This document shows, piece after piece, positions 33,140 to 41,044 of a stretch of 56,098 nt of DNA. The position numbers and the translations under genes were made by a program. Below the pieces are notes generated by a model. That model was given only the letters and a program-made list of their open reading frames with translations, was not told where the DNA came from and searched no databases. Origin of the DNA: JBDTNQ01 sp039933635 (GTDB taxonomy: Bacteria > Acidobacteriota > Vicinamibacteria > Vicinamibacterales > SCN-69-37); NCBI GenBank assembly GCA_039933635.1, contig JBDTNQ010000013.1, positions 1 through 56,098 on the forward strand. Direction: 5' to 3'. The stretch's first letter is position 1. Each line of letters opens with the position of its first letter.

Positions 33140-35503
33140 TCAGGGGCGGCGCGACACGCTGAACAGCGCCGCGCTCTTGGGATCCACGCGGAGGTTCAAG
33201 ACCTTCGCGACATGTGGTTGCTTCAGGAGGAGTTGCTGCCGTGGCACGAGGGTCGCGATCCGAGCGGCCTCGGTCGCGTTCAAGTGGAACAACTCCTGAT
33301 ACACGGCCTGGTCGATATGCGGGTTCGCGAGAAAGATCTTCGTGGGACAGCTTTCGATGGCGACCCGCAGCAGCTCCGACCGCTGCAGATCCTCACTCGA
33401 CTGCGTCGCCATGAGCACGCAGGCGTTCTTCTTTCGCCACGTCTTGAGCGCCTCGGTCACGTAGGCACGAATCGTGGGATCGCGGAGAAAGCGCCACGCT
33501 TCGTCCAACACGAACACCTTGAGCGTGCTGGCCAGGGTCGGTTCCAGGATCGTGGCCGTCGCTCGATGCAGGAGGTAGAAGAGCAACGGTTCCAGGACCA
33601 GCGGCACACCGTCGAGCCCCTCGAAGTCGACGTATTGGAAGCGCGCGAGCGTGACCGTGTCTTCCACGTGATCGAAGACCTCGGCGTACTGGCCGCCCTC
33701 TACCCACCGCTGCAGTTGTTGCGACAGCCCCCGCGGCAGGATATTCGCCAGCGTGAAGAGCCGGCGCTGGTCGGGATCCAGCGCGTAGAGGGTCTCCAGT
33801 TGTTCATACAGCGCCTGGTCATCCGCGCGGCTCATCGCATACTGGCCGCCCGTTTGAATCAGCACCTTCACGAACGTGAAGAGGAACTGCAGGTTCGTCG
33901 CAGTCGGCGCAAGACAGAACGGATTGATCGTGAAGCCGGGTCGGTCGAGCGCCACGCGTAGCGCCTGCCCCCCAAAGTAACTGGTGATGCCCTCATAGCT
34001 GCCGCCGAGGTCGAAGATCAGCGTGTGCGGGCTGTAGCGCTGGAGATGAGCGATGAGAAAGTTCAAACAGAAGGATTTTCCGGCGCCCGTGGCGCCAAGA
34101 ATCAGCGTATTCGCGACGTCCTCGACGTGCAGGTTGAGGGCGTAGGGCGTGCCCTGCGTTGAATCGAGCACCGCGAGCGCTTCGCGTCCCAGGTGGGGGT
34201 TGGTCTCGTGGCCCGAGACCTGCGCAAACAGGAGCGAGAGGTCGGCATAGTTCGTGTTGAGCAGATGCAGGGACCGCACGTTGTACGCGCCGTTCCCAGG
34301 CAACACAGCCAGCCAGGCATTGAGGAGGTTGTAGCGCTCATCGGTGGCCTGAGCGTCGTGGGCCGCGAACGCCTTGAGGCACGCGCCCACGCTCCGTTCG
34401 AGCGCCGCGGGGTCGCGGTCGTAGAGGACGACGCTCAGGGTGTATTGCCCGAAGTACCGTCCCTGCAACGTGAGCTCCGTGAGCGCCGCCCCCAGATCCC
34501 GGACCACGGCGGTGGCACTGTCGTCGACAAGGACATCCGCAGGGCTGGCGCTCGTGTCGGTCACGTAGTTGCTGAGACTCACCTTGGCGTTGTGGAAGTG
34601 TCGACGCTTCGCGTGAATCTCTCGGCGAACCGGCCCTTGCGCCTCGCGCTGCCATTCGCTCATGAGCACGAGATTCGATGGAATCTCGTACAGCGCCTGG
34701 AACAACAGGGGGAACGTGTGCGCGGGAGGCTCCTTGAGCGTGAGCACGCGGACGTAGTGGTCATCGAGGCGCAGGTGGGTCCGATGGCACTCCAGCGCGG
34801 AGTCGCAGGTGTCGTAGTCGAGAAACGTGTCCGCCCGGAGCCCAACCGCATCCGCCTTCTCCGGCGTGTAGTTCAGCAGACGCCGGAAGAACGTGAAGGC
34901 CTCCCCCTTCGACAGCAATCGCGGCGCGACCGTGTCCTCGAGCTGCTGAACAAACGCGTCGACCTTGTGGCGCAGTTGGACGCGCCGCCGGTCGAGGTCG
35001 GCATCCAGCCGGATGATCGTGCGCGAGGTGGACAACCATTCGCGGGACGTCGCGAGGGGTTGGCGTAGGGCCCGACGAGCCTGGCTGGCCCAGGCCGTTG
35101 CCGGCCGATCCGGTTCCACGAGCACCACGAGGTACAGCGACACAGTAAAGAGGTCTGCCTGGTGCGCCTGCAGGTAGGCGTGCCGGCGCCGAAGCAAGGT
35201 GTCCACCGCCGGGTGCGCGTGTGCGTTGTCGGCACGGGCGACGCGGTTGCGTTTGAGGACGTACTGCAACAGCCGAGTTCGCTCATCCCACAGTCGGAGG
35301 GCCACTTCGAAACGGGTGGTGACGGCCTCGCGTTGCTGGGGATCGAGGCACTCGTAGTCCACACCATCCAGGGCCAGGACGATGCCCAGCGCGCCGCTCT
35401 TCGTCAAGAACGTGTGGTCGTCGACGAACCCATAGAAGGGGACGATGTCGCTCATGGCCCCCGCGTCCCGATAGCCGTGAGTGATTTGCGACACGCGCAT
35501 CAT
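33140..35503 (-). CDS. trbE: Secretion ATPase TrbE/VirB4
   Basis: The 787-residue protein has the VirB4 layout: an N-terminal domain (about 1-430), then a C-terminal ATPase with Walker A LGATGAGKSFCLNFL and Walker B KVFVLDEAWRFL, and the later ACVLMATQSSEDL motif. It is the conserved energy source of conjugative pili and substrate transfer. It overlaps the trbD stop by four bases, showing coupling. Confidence 0.93.
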   Translation of the reverse strand: MMRVSQITHGYRDAGAMSDIVPFYGFVDDHTFLTKSGALGIVLALDGVDYECLDPQQREAVTTRFEVALRLWDERTRLLQYVLKRNRVARADNAHAHPAVDTLLRRRHAYLQAHQADLFTVSLYLVVLVEPDRPATAWASQARRALRQPLATSREWLSTSRTIIRLDADLDRRRVQLRHKVDAFVQQLEDTVAPRLLSKGEAFTFFRRLLNYTPEKADAVGLRADTFLDYDTCDSALECHRTHLRLDDHYVRVLTLKEPPAHTFPLLFQALYEIPSNLVLMSEWQREAQGPVRREIHAKRRHFHNAKVSLSNYVTDTSASPADVLVDDSATAVVRDLGAALTELTLQGRYFGQYTLSVVLYDRDPAALERSVGACLKAFAAHDAQATDERYNLLNAWLAVLPGNGAYNVRSLHLLNTNYADLSLLFAQVSGHETNPHLGREALAVLDSTQGTPYALNLHVEDVANTLILGATGAGKSFCLNFLIAHLQRYSPHTLIFDLGGSYEGITSYFGGQALRVALDRPGFTINPFCLAPTATNLQFLFTFVKVLIQTGGQYAMSRADDQALYEQLETLYALDPDQRRLFTLANILPRGLSQQLQRWVEGGQYAEVFDHVEDTVTLARFQYVDFEGLDGVPLVLEPLLFYLLHRATATILEPTLASTLKVFVLDEAWRFLRDPTIRAYVTEALKTWRKKNACVLMATQSSEDLQRSELLRVAIESCPTKIFLANPHIDQAVYQELFHLNATEAARIATLVPRQQLLLKQPHVAKVLNLRVDPKSAALFSVSRRP

Positions 35504-35796
35504 GGCCGTCCTTCCCGTCTAACGGTGACGTACGACACCTTGCCCGGGTCGTAGCGCCGCCGGGCCCTCGCCGACCGCAGGACGATCCGCAGCAGCTGCG
35601 GATCGCGCTGCGTGACCCACCGTGCGGTCACATACATCGCCGCGAACATCAGCAGTCCGCCGATGAGACTGCCGAACAGCGTGAACGTGGCACCGCCGGC
35701 GACGAGCGCCACGAAGAACAACCGCCGGTCGGCGCCCCCAATGGTCAGCGGGCGATTGATCGAGGCGTACACCGGCTGAAGGCGAGGGGATGCCAT
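35500..35796 (-). CDS. trbD: Mating-pair formation protein TrbD/VirB3
   Basis: The 98-residue protein has an N-terminal QPVYASINRPLTIGGADRRLF, characteristic of TrbD/VirB3, then two closely spaced hydrophobic helices (FVALVAGGATFTLFGSLIGGLLMFAAMYV). The C-terminus is basic. It sits between the pilin and VirB4 genes, the usual place for this inner-membrane subunit. Confidence 0.88.
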   Translation of the reverse strand: MASPRLQPVYASINRPLTIGGADRRLFFVALVAGGATFTLFGSLIGGLLMFAAMYVTARWVTQRDPQLLRIVLRSARARRRYDPGKVSYVTVRREGRP

Positions 35797-35800
35797 GGCC

Positions 35801-36136
35801 TCAGGGAAACAGCCAGGCCATGAAGTTCACGGCGCCGATCGCCATGCCCACCCCAAACACGATGCCGGCGAGCAGGCGCTTCGATCCGCCCTCCCCGAAG
35901 GCGAACGTCACACCGCCGACGACGATGGAGACGAGACTCAGGCCGCGCGCAATGGGTCCCGTGAAGCTGGTCATCAGCACCGTGACGGCGTTCTCCCAGG
36001 GAGAGCCGCCGGCCTGCGCGTAGCTCGCCGCGGGCACGAGCACGATTGCGCCGAGCGCGAAGAGGAAGACGCGTTGCCACGCGCGACGGCGGCGCGGTGC
36101 GGCGAGGGGGGAACGAACGGGCACTGTCGGGGTCAT
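35801..36136 (-). CDS. trbC: Conjugative pilin TrbC/VirB2
   Basis: The 111-residue protein has a basic N-terminus, a signal-like helix (VFLFALGAIVLVPAASYAQA), then SPWENAVTVLMTSFTGPIARGLSLV and a second helix (GGSKRLLAGIVFGVGMAIGAVNFMAWLF). This is the VirB2/TrbC plan in which the mature pilin carries two membrane helices. The start overlaps the stop of the preceding short gene (ATGA). Confidence 0.88.
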   Translation of the reverse strand: MTPTVPVRSPLAAPRRRRAWQRVFLFALGAIVLVPAASYAQAGGSPWENAVTVLMTSFTGPIARGLSLVSIVVGGVTFAFGEGGSKRLLAGIVFGVGMAIGAVNFMAWLFP

Positions 36137-36438
36137 GAACGCTCCTTCGTGTCTGGGTGTTGGCTGTCGAGGCGCTGCCAGCCCTGCGCGAGCAGCGCGG
36201 CTTCAATGCGGTCGGCGTACGCGACGAGGACTTCGAGGCTGGGCTGGAGGTGGAGCAGCACAAGTTCCTCGTCCAGCTCCAGGCCCAGGGCGTACCCGAA
36301 GGACGTGTCGATGGCGAGTCCGCGGAGATCGTCTGTGGCGCCGCGGACGCGCCACAGTTCGAGCGGACCTCGTGCGGTCGGAGCGCCCACCGCGGCGTGT
36401 TCATGCGGGATTCGGTTTGTCGCGGCCCTCACACTCAT
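36133..36438 (-). CDS. Unrecognised first gene of the trb operon
   Basis: The product is 101 residues from the ATG at 36438, which is favoured because GGGAGGG lies just before it; an ATG at 36459 is also in frame. The middle contains LRGLAIDTSFGYALGLELDEELVLLHLQPSLEVLVAYADRIEAALLAQGW, a soluble alpha-beta pattern. No signal peptide or known domain is seen. It overlaps trbC by four bases and is the first gene after the sigma-54-like promoter, so an operon-specific regulator or assembly factor is conceivable. Confidence 0.7.
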   Translation of the reverse strand: MSVRAATNRIPHEHAAVGAPTARGPLELWRVRGATDDLRGLAIDTSFGYALGLELDEELVLLHLQPSLEVLVAYADRIEAALLAQGWQRLDSQHPDTKERS

Positions 36439-36471
36439 CGCGCCCTCCCGTCCGTTCACGTGGGCTTTAAG

Positions 36472-36487
36472 AGCAAGAACCGTGACA
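36472..36487 (-). promoter_or_regulatory. Sigma-54-like promoter of the trb operon
   Basis: On the minus strand the sequence is TGTCACGGTTCTTGCT, matching the -24/-12 pattern TGGCACG-N4-TTGCW except for one base in the -24 GG. It lies 35 bases before the first trb operon start. A 14-base core (GTCACGGTTCTTGC, 36473-36486) recurs with one change before the sigma-54 activator gene. Two TCGCGA palindromes upstream (36565-36570, 36604-36609) could be activator sites. Confidence 0.55.
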
Positions 36488-36746
36488 AGTCGATCGGCCG
36501 AGCCGCGGCCACGTGCCGGTGCGCATGATCAGCGCGAGTCGTGTCGTCGCTGCATGTACGAGAATCGCGACAAAACGCGCGCAAAACTGCTGAAAGCGAT
36601 GAGTCGCGAGTTGAGATCGCCGCGGCGCGATCGGAGGGCCAACGAGAACGCGGCCGTGGATCCCGACTGGTCGTAGAGGTCAGCCGTGGCCCGTGAGGGT
36701 CAGCCCCCCGAGGTCAGGTCTGAGCCCAGCAGCTCGCACGCTATGG
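36488..36746. other. Upstream regulatory region of the trb operon
   Basis: This stretch has no gene. Beyond the sigma-54-like promoter it holds two TCGCGA-centred palindromes 39 bases apart, and some low-complexity ends next to the activator gene stop. Confidence 0.4.
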
Positions 36747-37769
36747 TCACGAGGCGCGAGCCGCGGCCCGCAGACGACGCTTCAGCGTGGAGAGCGAAAT
36801 TCCGAGCTCCTCAGCTGTGCGCCGTCGATGGCCATCATGACGGTCGAGCACCGCCCGGATGTACGCCTGCTCAAGGTCGGCCAGCGGGCGATGGTCAGGG
36901 CGTCTTTCGGAGGCGATGGCACATCGCACGGCATCCGGGAGATCGTCCACGTCGATCTCGGTCCCCGTCGCCACCGCGCACGCCCGCTCGATCGCATGCT
37001 CCAGCTCTCGAATGTTTCCGGGCCACACGCAAGCAAGCAGCGCGTCCAGCGCGCGCGGTGTGTAGCCGATGACCGGACGACCGAGACGCGCCGCCGTGCG
37101 GGTCAGGAGATTACGCGCCAGGTCGAGCAGCTCATCGGAACGCTCCCGGAGCGGGGGCACGTGTAGTCCGATCACCTGCAATCGGTAGTACAGGTCGGCC
37201 CGATACCGTCGGTGCGCGACGTCGTCCTGCAGGTCGCGATTGGTGGCCGCGATCAATCGCACATCGACGCGTCGACTCTTGGTCTCGCCGAGACGCATCA
37301 CCTCGCGCTCCTGAATCACGCGCAGGAGTTTGACTTGCATCGCCGACGACACCTCCCCGACTTCATCGAGGAAGAGCGTGCCTCCCGTGGCCGCCTCGAA
37401 GACGCCGAGGCGGTCCTGCACCGCCCCGGTGAAGGCGCCGCGCGCGTGTCCGAAGAGCTCGCTATCGAGCAGCGTGTCGGTGAACGCCCCGCAGTTGACG
37501 GCGACAAACGGCCCTTGGGCGCGCCGCGACGCCTGGTAGATCCAGCGCGCGAGCCGCTCCTTGCCCACGCCGCTCTCACCCGTAATCAGAACCGTGGAGT
37601 CGAGCGGGGCCACGCGCGCGGCGAGCGCCATGACCTGACGCATCGCGGGACTCTGGCCGCGGCGTTCGCTGACGGAGGCTGCGGCGTCCGCTGGCGCGAG
37701 GGGGGCGGCGAGGACTTGCAGGCTCGTGGCAAGGATGCGCAAGGCGCGCGTGTGGGCGTCGGAAGCCAT
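36747..37769 (-). CDS. Sigma-54-dependent activator, Fis family, no receiver domain
   Basis: The 340-residue protein is a bacterial enhancer-binding protein with AAA+ core: Walker A GESGVGKE (64-71), the sigma-54 contact loop GAFTGA (111-116), and LFLDEVGEVSSAMQVKLLRVI. A Fis-type DNA-binding end (RRRTAEELGISLSTLKRRL) follows. No receiver or GAF domain is present; the first 35 residues are unstructured, so its control may be at expression level. It lies just upstream of the trb operon on the same strand, and both have the same promoter-like motif. Confidence 0.92.
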   Translation of the reverse strand: MASDAHTRALRILATSLQVLAAPLAPADAAASVSERRGQSPAMRQVMALAARVAPLDSTVLITGESGVGKERLARWIYQASRRAQGPFVAVNCGAFTDTLLDSELFGHARGAFTGAVQDRLGVFEAATGGTLFLDEVGEVSSAMQVKLLRVIQEREVMRLGETKSRRVDVRLIAATNRDLQDDVAHRRYRADLYYRLQVIGLHVPPLRERSDELLDLARNLLTRTAARLGRPVIGYTPRALDALLACVWPGNIRELEHAIERACAVATGTEIDVDDLPDAVRCAIASERRPDHRPLADLEQAYIRAVLDRHDGHRRRTAEELGISLSTLKRRLRAAARAS

Positions 37770-37821
37770 GGGTACCTGACCTTTCGTGCTTGGACGTCAT
37801 GGGAACACGGCGTCCCGGAGC

Positions 37822-37835
37822 GCAACTCGAGTTGC
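37822..37835. repeat. Perfect palindrome before the sigma-54 activator gene
   Basis: GCAACTCGAGTTGC is a perfect 14-base palindrome 53 bases before the activator start, just downstream of the sigma-54-like motif. It could be an operator. Confidence 0.4.
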
Positions 37836-37853
37836 CGGCCGAGGCATTGCTAG

Positions 37854-37868
37854 GCAAGATCCGTGACG
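37854..37868 (-). promoter_or_regulatory. Sigma-54-like motif before the activator gene
   Basis: The minus-strand CGTCACGGATCTTGC shares 13 of 14 core bases with the motif before the trb operon, in the same -24/-12 spacing. It lies 85 bases from the activator start. Its -24 G is also changed, so recognition by sigma-54 is less certain, but the shared core supports common control. Confidence 0.45.
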
Positions 37869-38116
37869 AAAACGCGTCGATCAAGCGGGCGACTGCCCAA
37901 GCGGGTGGTCTCGGGCCCGGGAGTCAAAAACGCGGCCTAGAATCGAGCGAATTCTCGGGATCGCATCAGACTTTGTCTCGCGGCACGGCCGGCAGATGGG
38001 CACGCAATTCTCGTTGATCTGGGTAGTAACTACCCGTGAGGCGGGATCGGTCGTCTCATGGTCGGGGTATGCGCTTCCCGCGCCGACCGGTCGCTCAGAC
38101 GTGGCGGCGTCGCCGG
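37869..38116. other. Intergenic region between RadC-like and sigma-54 activator genes
   Basis: No gene is seen. The notable item is GGGTAGT-A-ACTACCC (38021-38035), a 15-base palindrome with 7-base arms and a central A. It lacks a T-run, so an operator is more likely than a terminator. Confidence 0.45.
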
Positions 38117-38578
38117 TCAGAAGCAGCCGCGATCGCGCAGGCTCACATGGCCCGCATCACCCACGATGATGTGGTCGAGCACCTCGATACCGAGCAACGT
38201 GCCGGCGGCCGCGAGCCGCCTCGTCAGGGCGATGTCGTCTGAGCTTGGCGTAGGGTCGCCGCTCGGGTGCCCATGACAGAGGATCACGGCAGCGGCGTTC
38301 GCGAGAATGGCCGCCTTGAACACTTCGCGCGGCGTCACGAGCACGGTGTCGAGTGAGCCACGGCCCACCTCGTGGTAGGCGATGACGCGATGACGGGTCG
38401 AGAGGAAGAGGACGCCGAACACCTCCGATGGTTCGTGCTGGAAGATCGGCACGAGCACCGCTGCCGAGTCGTGCGACGTCATGAGCACGCGACCGACCAG
38501 GACGGGTCGGCCCTCGTCGTCTTTCTTGACCGTGTAGCGAACCGTAAGCTCTCGCAATCGTGTCGTCTCTGTCGGCAT
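38117..38578 (-). CDS. RadC-like JAB-domain protein
   Basis: The 153-residue protein has the JAB/MPN metal-binding sequence LCHGHPSGDPTPSSDD, with the preceding glutamate in the EVFGVLFL strand. Chromosomal RadC is longer with an HhH segment; this short form is the one carried by ICEs and plasmids. Its role in transfer is not settled. The ATG at 38578 is set by CGGAGG. A leader hairpin 26 bases upstream is of the type shared by other accessory genes here. Confidence 0.87.
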   Translation of the reverse strand: MPTETTRLRELTVRYTVKKDDEGRPVLVGRVLMTSHDSAAVLVPIFQHEPSEVFGVLFLSTRHRVIAYHEVGRGSLDTVLVTPREVFKAAILANAAAVILCHGHPSGDPTPSSDDIALTRRLAAAGTLLGIEVLDHIIVGDAGHVSLRDRGCF

Positions 38579-38603
38579 TTTCGTGTCCTCCGTGTGTGCG
38601 TGT

Positions 38604-38634
38604 CCGGGTTCCTTCACCGCAGAGAGGAACCCGG
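38604..38634 (-). promoter_or_regulatory. Leader hairpin copy 1 (before RadC-like gene)
   Basis: CCGGGTTCCT and AGGAACCCGG form a perfect 10-base stem around an 11-base loop, CTCTGCGGTGA in the transcript sense. It lies 26 bases before the start codon. It belongs to the family of GGTTCCT/AGGAACC hairpins described below and resembles, by gene context, the published radC RNA motif. Confidence 0.65.
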
Positions 38635-38867
38635 CCTGCACACCGGCGGGACACGAGCGAGGTGACGGGCCGCCGAGGAGGTGGCGACCGCGCAGCGGCC
38701 GTGCACAGGTCCGCCTGGCACGGGCCCGATCGGGCGTACCGCTGCGTCGCCACCTCCGGCCGCCTCCGGCGGCGACGGCCCGGCGCATCGCGTCTACTTC
38801 GACAGAGACGTCACAGCGTACGGTGTCTTCTTCACGGGACGAATTAGAGGGACGAGTTCAAGGGACG

Positions 38868-39020
38868 TCTTCGTAGCTCACCCTGACCGCTCCCGCAGCC
38901 CAGGGTGAGCTGGGTCAACAGCTCAGGGCGAGCTGGGTGGACAGTTCACGGTGAGCTATCCCCGTGCTTCGAGGCGATTCGACGACGGCGCCGCGCCCGT
39001 GTCTTCGTAGCTCAGGCTGA
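38868..39020. repeat. Cluster of direct and tandem repeats
   Basis: Three successive 23-base units start with CAGGGTGAGC, CAGGGCGAGC and CACGGTGAGC (38901-38969); the third is diverged at its end. The 20-base GTCTTCGTAGCTCACCCTGA (from about 38868) recurs as GTCTTCGTAGCTCAGGCTGA (from about 39001). The GAGCT core appears in both orientations. It is non-coding. It could be iterons or multiple operator sites. Confidence 0.6.
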
Positions 39021-39047
39021 ACTCGGTGCACGCGCGGAGGGACGGAG

Positions 39048-39212
39048 TTAGCGGCCGCCGAGGCCGAACAGCGCGAGAAACAGCCGGACGCCAATGGCCA
39101 GCGCACCGAAGCCGAAGACCAGCAAGCCCAGGCCCGCGATCGCGGCAAAGGGGGCGAGGCACGCCCAGGCGACGACGCGAAGCAGTGAGGGGGAACGTGA
39201 GATCGGGGACAT
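39048..39212 (-). CDS. Small membrane protein
   Basis: The 54-residue product reads MSPISRSPSLLRVVAWACLAPFAAIAGLGLLVFGFGALAIGVRLFLALFGLGGR in outline: a short basic start then an almost continuous hydrophobic stretch. Two membrane helices separated by a glycine turn are likely. It has the codon bias of its neighbours. No ribosome-binding site is clear. Function unknown; it may be a real short ICE gene. Confidence 0.5.
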   Translation of the reverse strand: MSPISRSPSLLRVVAWACLAPFAAIAGLGLLVFGFGALAIGVRLFLALFGLGGR

Positions 39213-39379
39213 GGACAGCACCGCGTCGATTCGTCCATCGCGAAGCTAGATGCGCCGCACGATCCGACAGCACGAATCGAATGCCAACCATCGTACACCC
39301 GACAAGAGCGAGTACGCCCGGCACGTTCACAGCGGAGAACCGGAGCGCCCCGCGCGATGCGAGGCGCCCCGATTGCGTG

Positions 39380-39706
39380 TCAGGCCGTGGCCGCGAGTTC
39401 GGCCTCGTACTCGACGTAGGCCGCGAGGATCACGTCGCGGAGCTGGTCCTGAGCGGTGCCGTCCGCGGTTGGCCGCAGCAAGGCGAAGCTGCGCCGCTCG
39501 CCGTTTACGGAGTACTGCCGCGCCGGGAAGGTCACCGTGCGCCCGCCGTTCCTGCGCTCCCAGACGCCGAAGCCGATGAGCTTCAGGCCGTCCAGCGGGC
39601 CGCCGGAGAAGTGCAGTTCGGCATCGGCGAGGTTGCCTGCGGGGTTGCCCTTGTCATTGGGGAAGAATTTGACGGTCATGTTTGCGGCTCCTTGTGTGTT
39701 CGCCAT
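39380..39706 (-). CDS. SpoVG-like ICE accessory protein, paralogue 1
   Basis: The 108-residue protein contains MTVKFFPNDKGNPAG, FSGGPLDGLKLIGFGVWERR, VTFPARQYSVNGERRSFALLRP and a C-terminal LRDVILAAYVEYEAE helix. This strand-loop-helix outline resembles SpoVG, but that call is tentative. The ATG at 39706 is set by AGGAGG. It is about 80% identical to the 42,434-42,760 protein and carries the same kind of leader hairpin. The role is unknown. Confidence 0.75.
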   Translation of the reverse strand: MANTQGAANMTVKFFPNDKGNPAGNLADAELHFSGGPLDGLKLIGFGVWERRNGGRTVTFPARQYSVNGERRSFALLRPTADGTAQDQLRDVILAAYVEYEAELAATA

Positions 39707-39734
39707 TTCTGGCCTCCTGTGGTTCCGCGATGTG

Positions 39735-39760
39735 CGGTTCCTTCGCCACCAGAGGAATCC
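39735..39760 (-). promoter_or_regulatory. Leader hairpin copy 2
   Basis: In the transcript sense GGATTCCT and AGGAACCG pair with one internal mismatch around the loop CTGGTGGCGA, 29 bases before the start codon. It is followed by CACATCGCGG before the ribosome-binding site, as in copies 3 and 4. Confidence 0.55.
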
Positions 39761-40206
39761 CACTCGCGGGCACTTCGGAGGCGCGCGCCGGGCCCGACCG
39801 ACGAAGCCCGACGCTCAGTGTCGCGGGCGTGCCAGGCTGGTCTGCGGCTGGCGCGAGCCGTCAGGCGCCCCACGACGGCGGAGGGCTGGCCGCGAAGCGG
39901 CGGCGGTCGGGACGGGCAAGCACAGGCGAACACTCAGGGAGCGGCGAACTCAGACAGGCAGATCCCGACGACAGACGGGCCAGCCTCCGTGGCTTAATGC
40001 CGAATCAGAAGCGTCTGCGGCGGCTCATGTGCGAAGAGGAATCCGTGGCGGCTTGGGTGCAGGGGGACGGTGGGCGGGCGACCCGCCGGGCGGTCAGGTT
40101 GCTGTCGGCAGTAGCGCGACGAAACGGCGCGAACGGCGGACGACCGCGCAAACGTGCGACCGCCTAGACTCCTAGGTTGGTCGCGCCGACATCGCCGTGG
40201 CCTGCC
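39761..40206. other. Mostly non-coding stretch with one doubtful small reading frame
   Basis: No well-supported gene on the minus strand. On the plus strand 39997-40167 could encode a 56-residue basic protein ending GRPRKRATA; it has no ribosome-binding site and is listed separately at low confidence. Nothing else is seen. Confidence 0.4.
39997..40167 (+). CDS. Possible small basic protein
   Basis: The 56-residue frame starts MPNQKRLRRLMCEEES and ends NGANGGRPRKRATA, an end seen in many small uncharacterised mobile-element proteins. No ribosome-binding site is visible, and it opposes the surrounding genes. It may be spurious. Confidence 0.3.
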   Translation: MPNQKRLRRLMCEEESVAAWVQGDGGRATRRAVRLLSAVARRNGANGGRPRKRATA

Positions 40207-40419
40207 TCAACGAGGTCCCGCTCCGAGGGTCCAGGTGTGGTTCACACACTTTGGTCTCTCGCCGTCGGTCAGCGTGCCGAGTGTTGCGAGGCGTTCGCGC
40301 GGTCGTGAGCCCCTCCGTTCCGTTGTGCCTTTGATCGTCGACCATGCCGTCGATCCGGGCGGCAAACGCTCCGCGGCGCGAATAGGCAGGCGGCCGTCGG
40401 CCATGACCACATCCGTCAT
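40207..40419 (-). CDS. Possible small protein coupled to the DUF2958 gene
   Basis: The 70-residue frame starts over the stop of the DUF2958 gene (ATGA), the same coupling used by many genuine pairs in this window. The sequence (MTDVVMADGRLPIRAAERL and so on) has no recognisable domain and is rich in Arg, Gly and Thr. Coupling is the only positive evidence. Confidence 0.35.
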   Translation of the reverse strand: MTDVVMADGRLPIRAAERLPPGSTAWSTIKGTTERRGSRPRERLATLGTLTDGERPKCVNHTWTLGAGPR

Positions 40420-40778
40420 GCGCTGATGCCGCCGGCTGCGCGCGCGTCTTGCGCGTAGGCCGAAAGCGTTCTGGTTGCGGTGAAGTGCAAATCGCGCTCG
40501 ACGGGGAGCTTCAACTGGCCGCGCACGGTGGCGAGCTCGGCGAGGCTGACATAGCCCAGCTCAGGGAATCCGAGGCCGAGGTCGCAAAGGCCAAACGCCG
40601 TGTCTCCATCGTCGGGGTCGAGCTCGGTCAAGAGCCAGGTGCAGCCGGCGTCGGGCGTGAAGAGTTTGACGACGGGCAGGAAGTCGATGGCGACTTCGGG
40701 ATTGTCGCGTTCGGCTTGTCGCCGCGTCTGGCCGTTGGCCAGCAGCTGCGCGCGGTCGTGTGCAGTGAGAAGTTTCAT
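40416..40778 (-). CDS. DUF2958 family protein
   Basis: The 120-residue protein matches DUF2958: MKLLTAHDRAQLLANG at the start, then DFLPVVKLFTPDAGCTWLLTELDPDDGDTAFGLCDLGLGFPELGYVSL. The family is common on ICEs and conjugative plasmids, next to RadC-like and anti-restriction genes, with no proven function. The ATG at 40778 has AAGGAGA about six bases upstream. A short hairpin lies 21 bases before the start. Confidence 0.87.
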   Translation of the reverse strand: MKLLTAHDRAQLLANGQTRRQAERDNPEVAIDFLPVVKLFTPDAGCTWLLTELDPDDGDTAFGLCDLGLGFPELGYVSLAELATVRGQLKLPVERDLHFTATRTLSAYAQDARAAGGISA

Positions 40779-40798
40779 GGGCGTCTCCTTGTTGGTTT

Positions 40799-40816
40799 TT
40801 CCTCGAACGCGAGGAA
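40799..40816 (-). promoter_or_regulatory. Leader hairpin copy 5 (short-loop variant)
   Basis: TTCCTCG-AACG-CGAGGAA is a perfect 7-base stem with a 4-base loop. It keeps the TTCCT/AGGAA core but has a tighter loop than the other leaders. It lies 21 bases before the DUF2958 start, the same position as in the other copies. Confidence 0.5.
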
Positions 40817-41044
40817 GACAGCCGGGCGGAAAAGCCGCCGCCGTCACCGAAGGGGAACGGCCAACACGGGAGCCCCATTGAGTGAGGCCACGGGGCGAAT
40901 GGAGCGGGCCGGCCGTTGACGGCAAGGCGCGCCCGGCCAGACTCGCGGAGAAGCGAGGAAACAACAACGGCAAGGAGACCGCCAACGCAAACCGCACGGC
41001 CGCGCGGAGTTGCGAACGCAGAGGCGGTGGTCTACAACGGAGGC

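Noticed and set aside
38021..38035. Rho-independent terminator after the RadC-like gene region
   Set aside because: It is a palindrome with a one-base centre and no T-run, and lies upstream of the activator gene.
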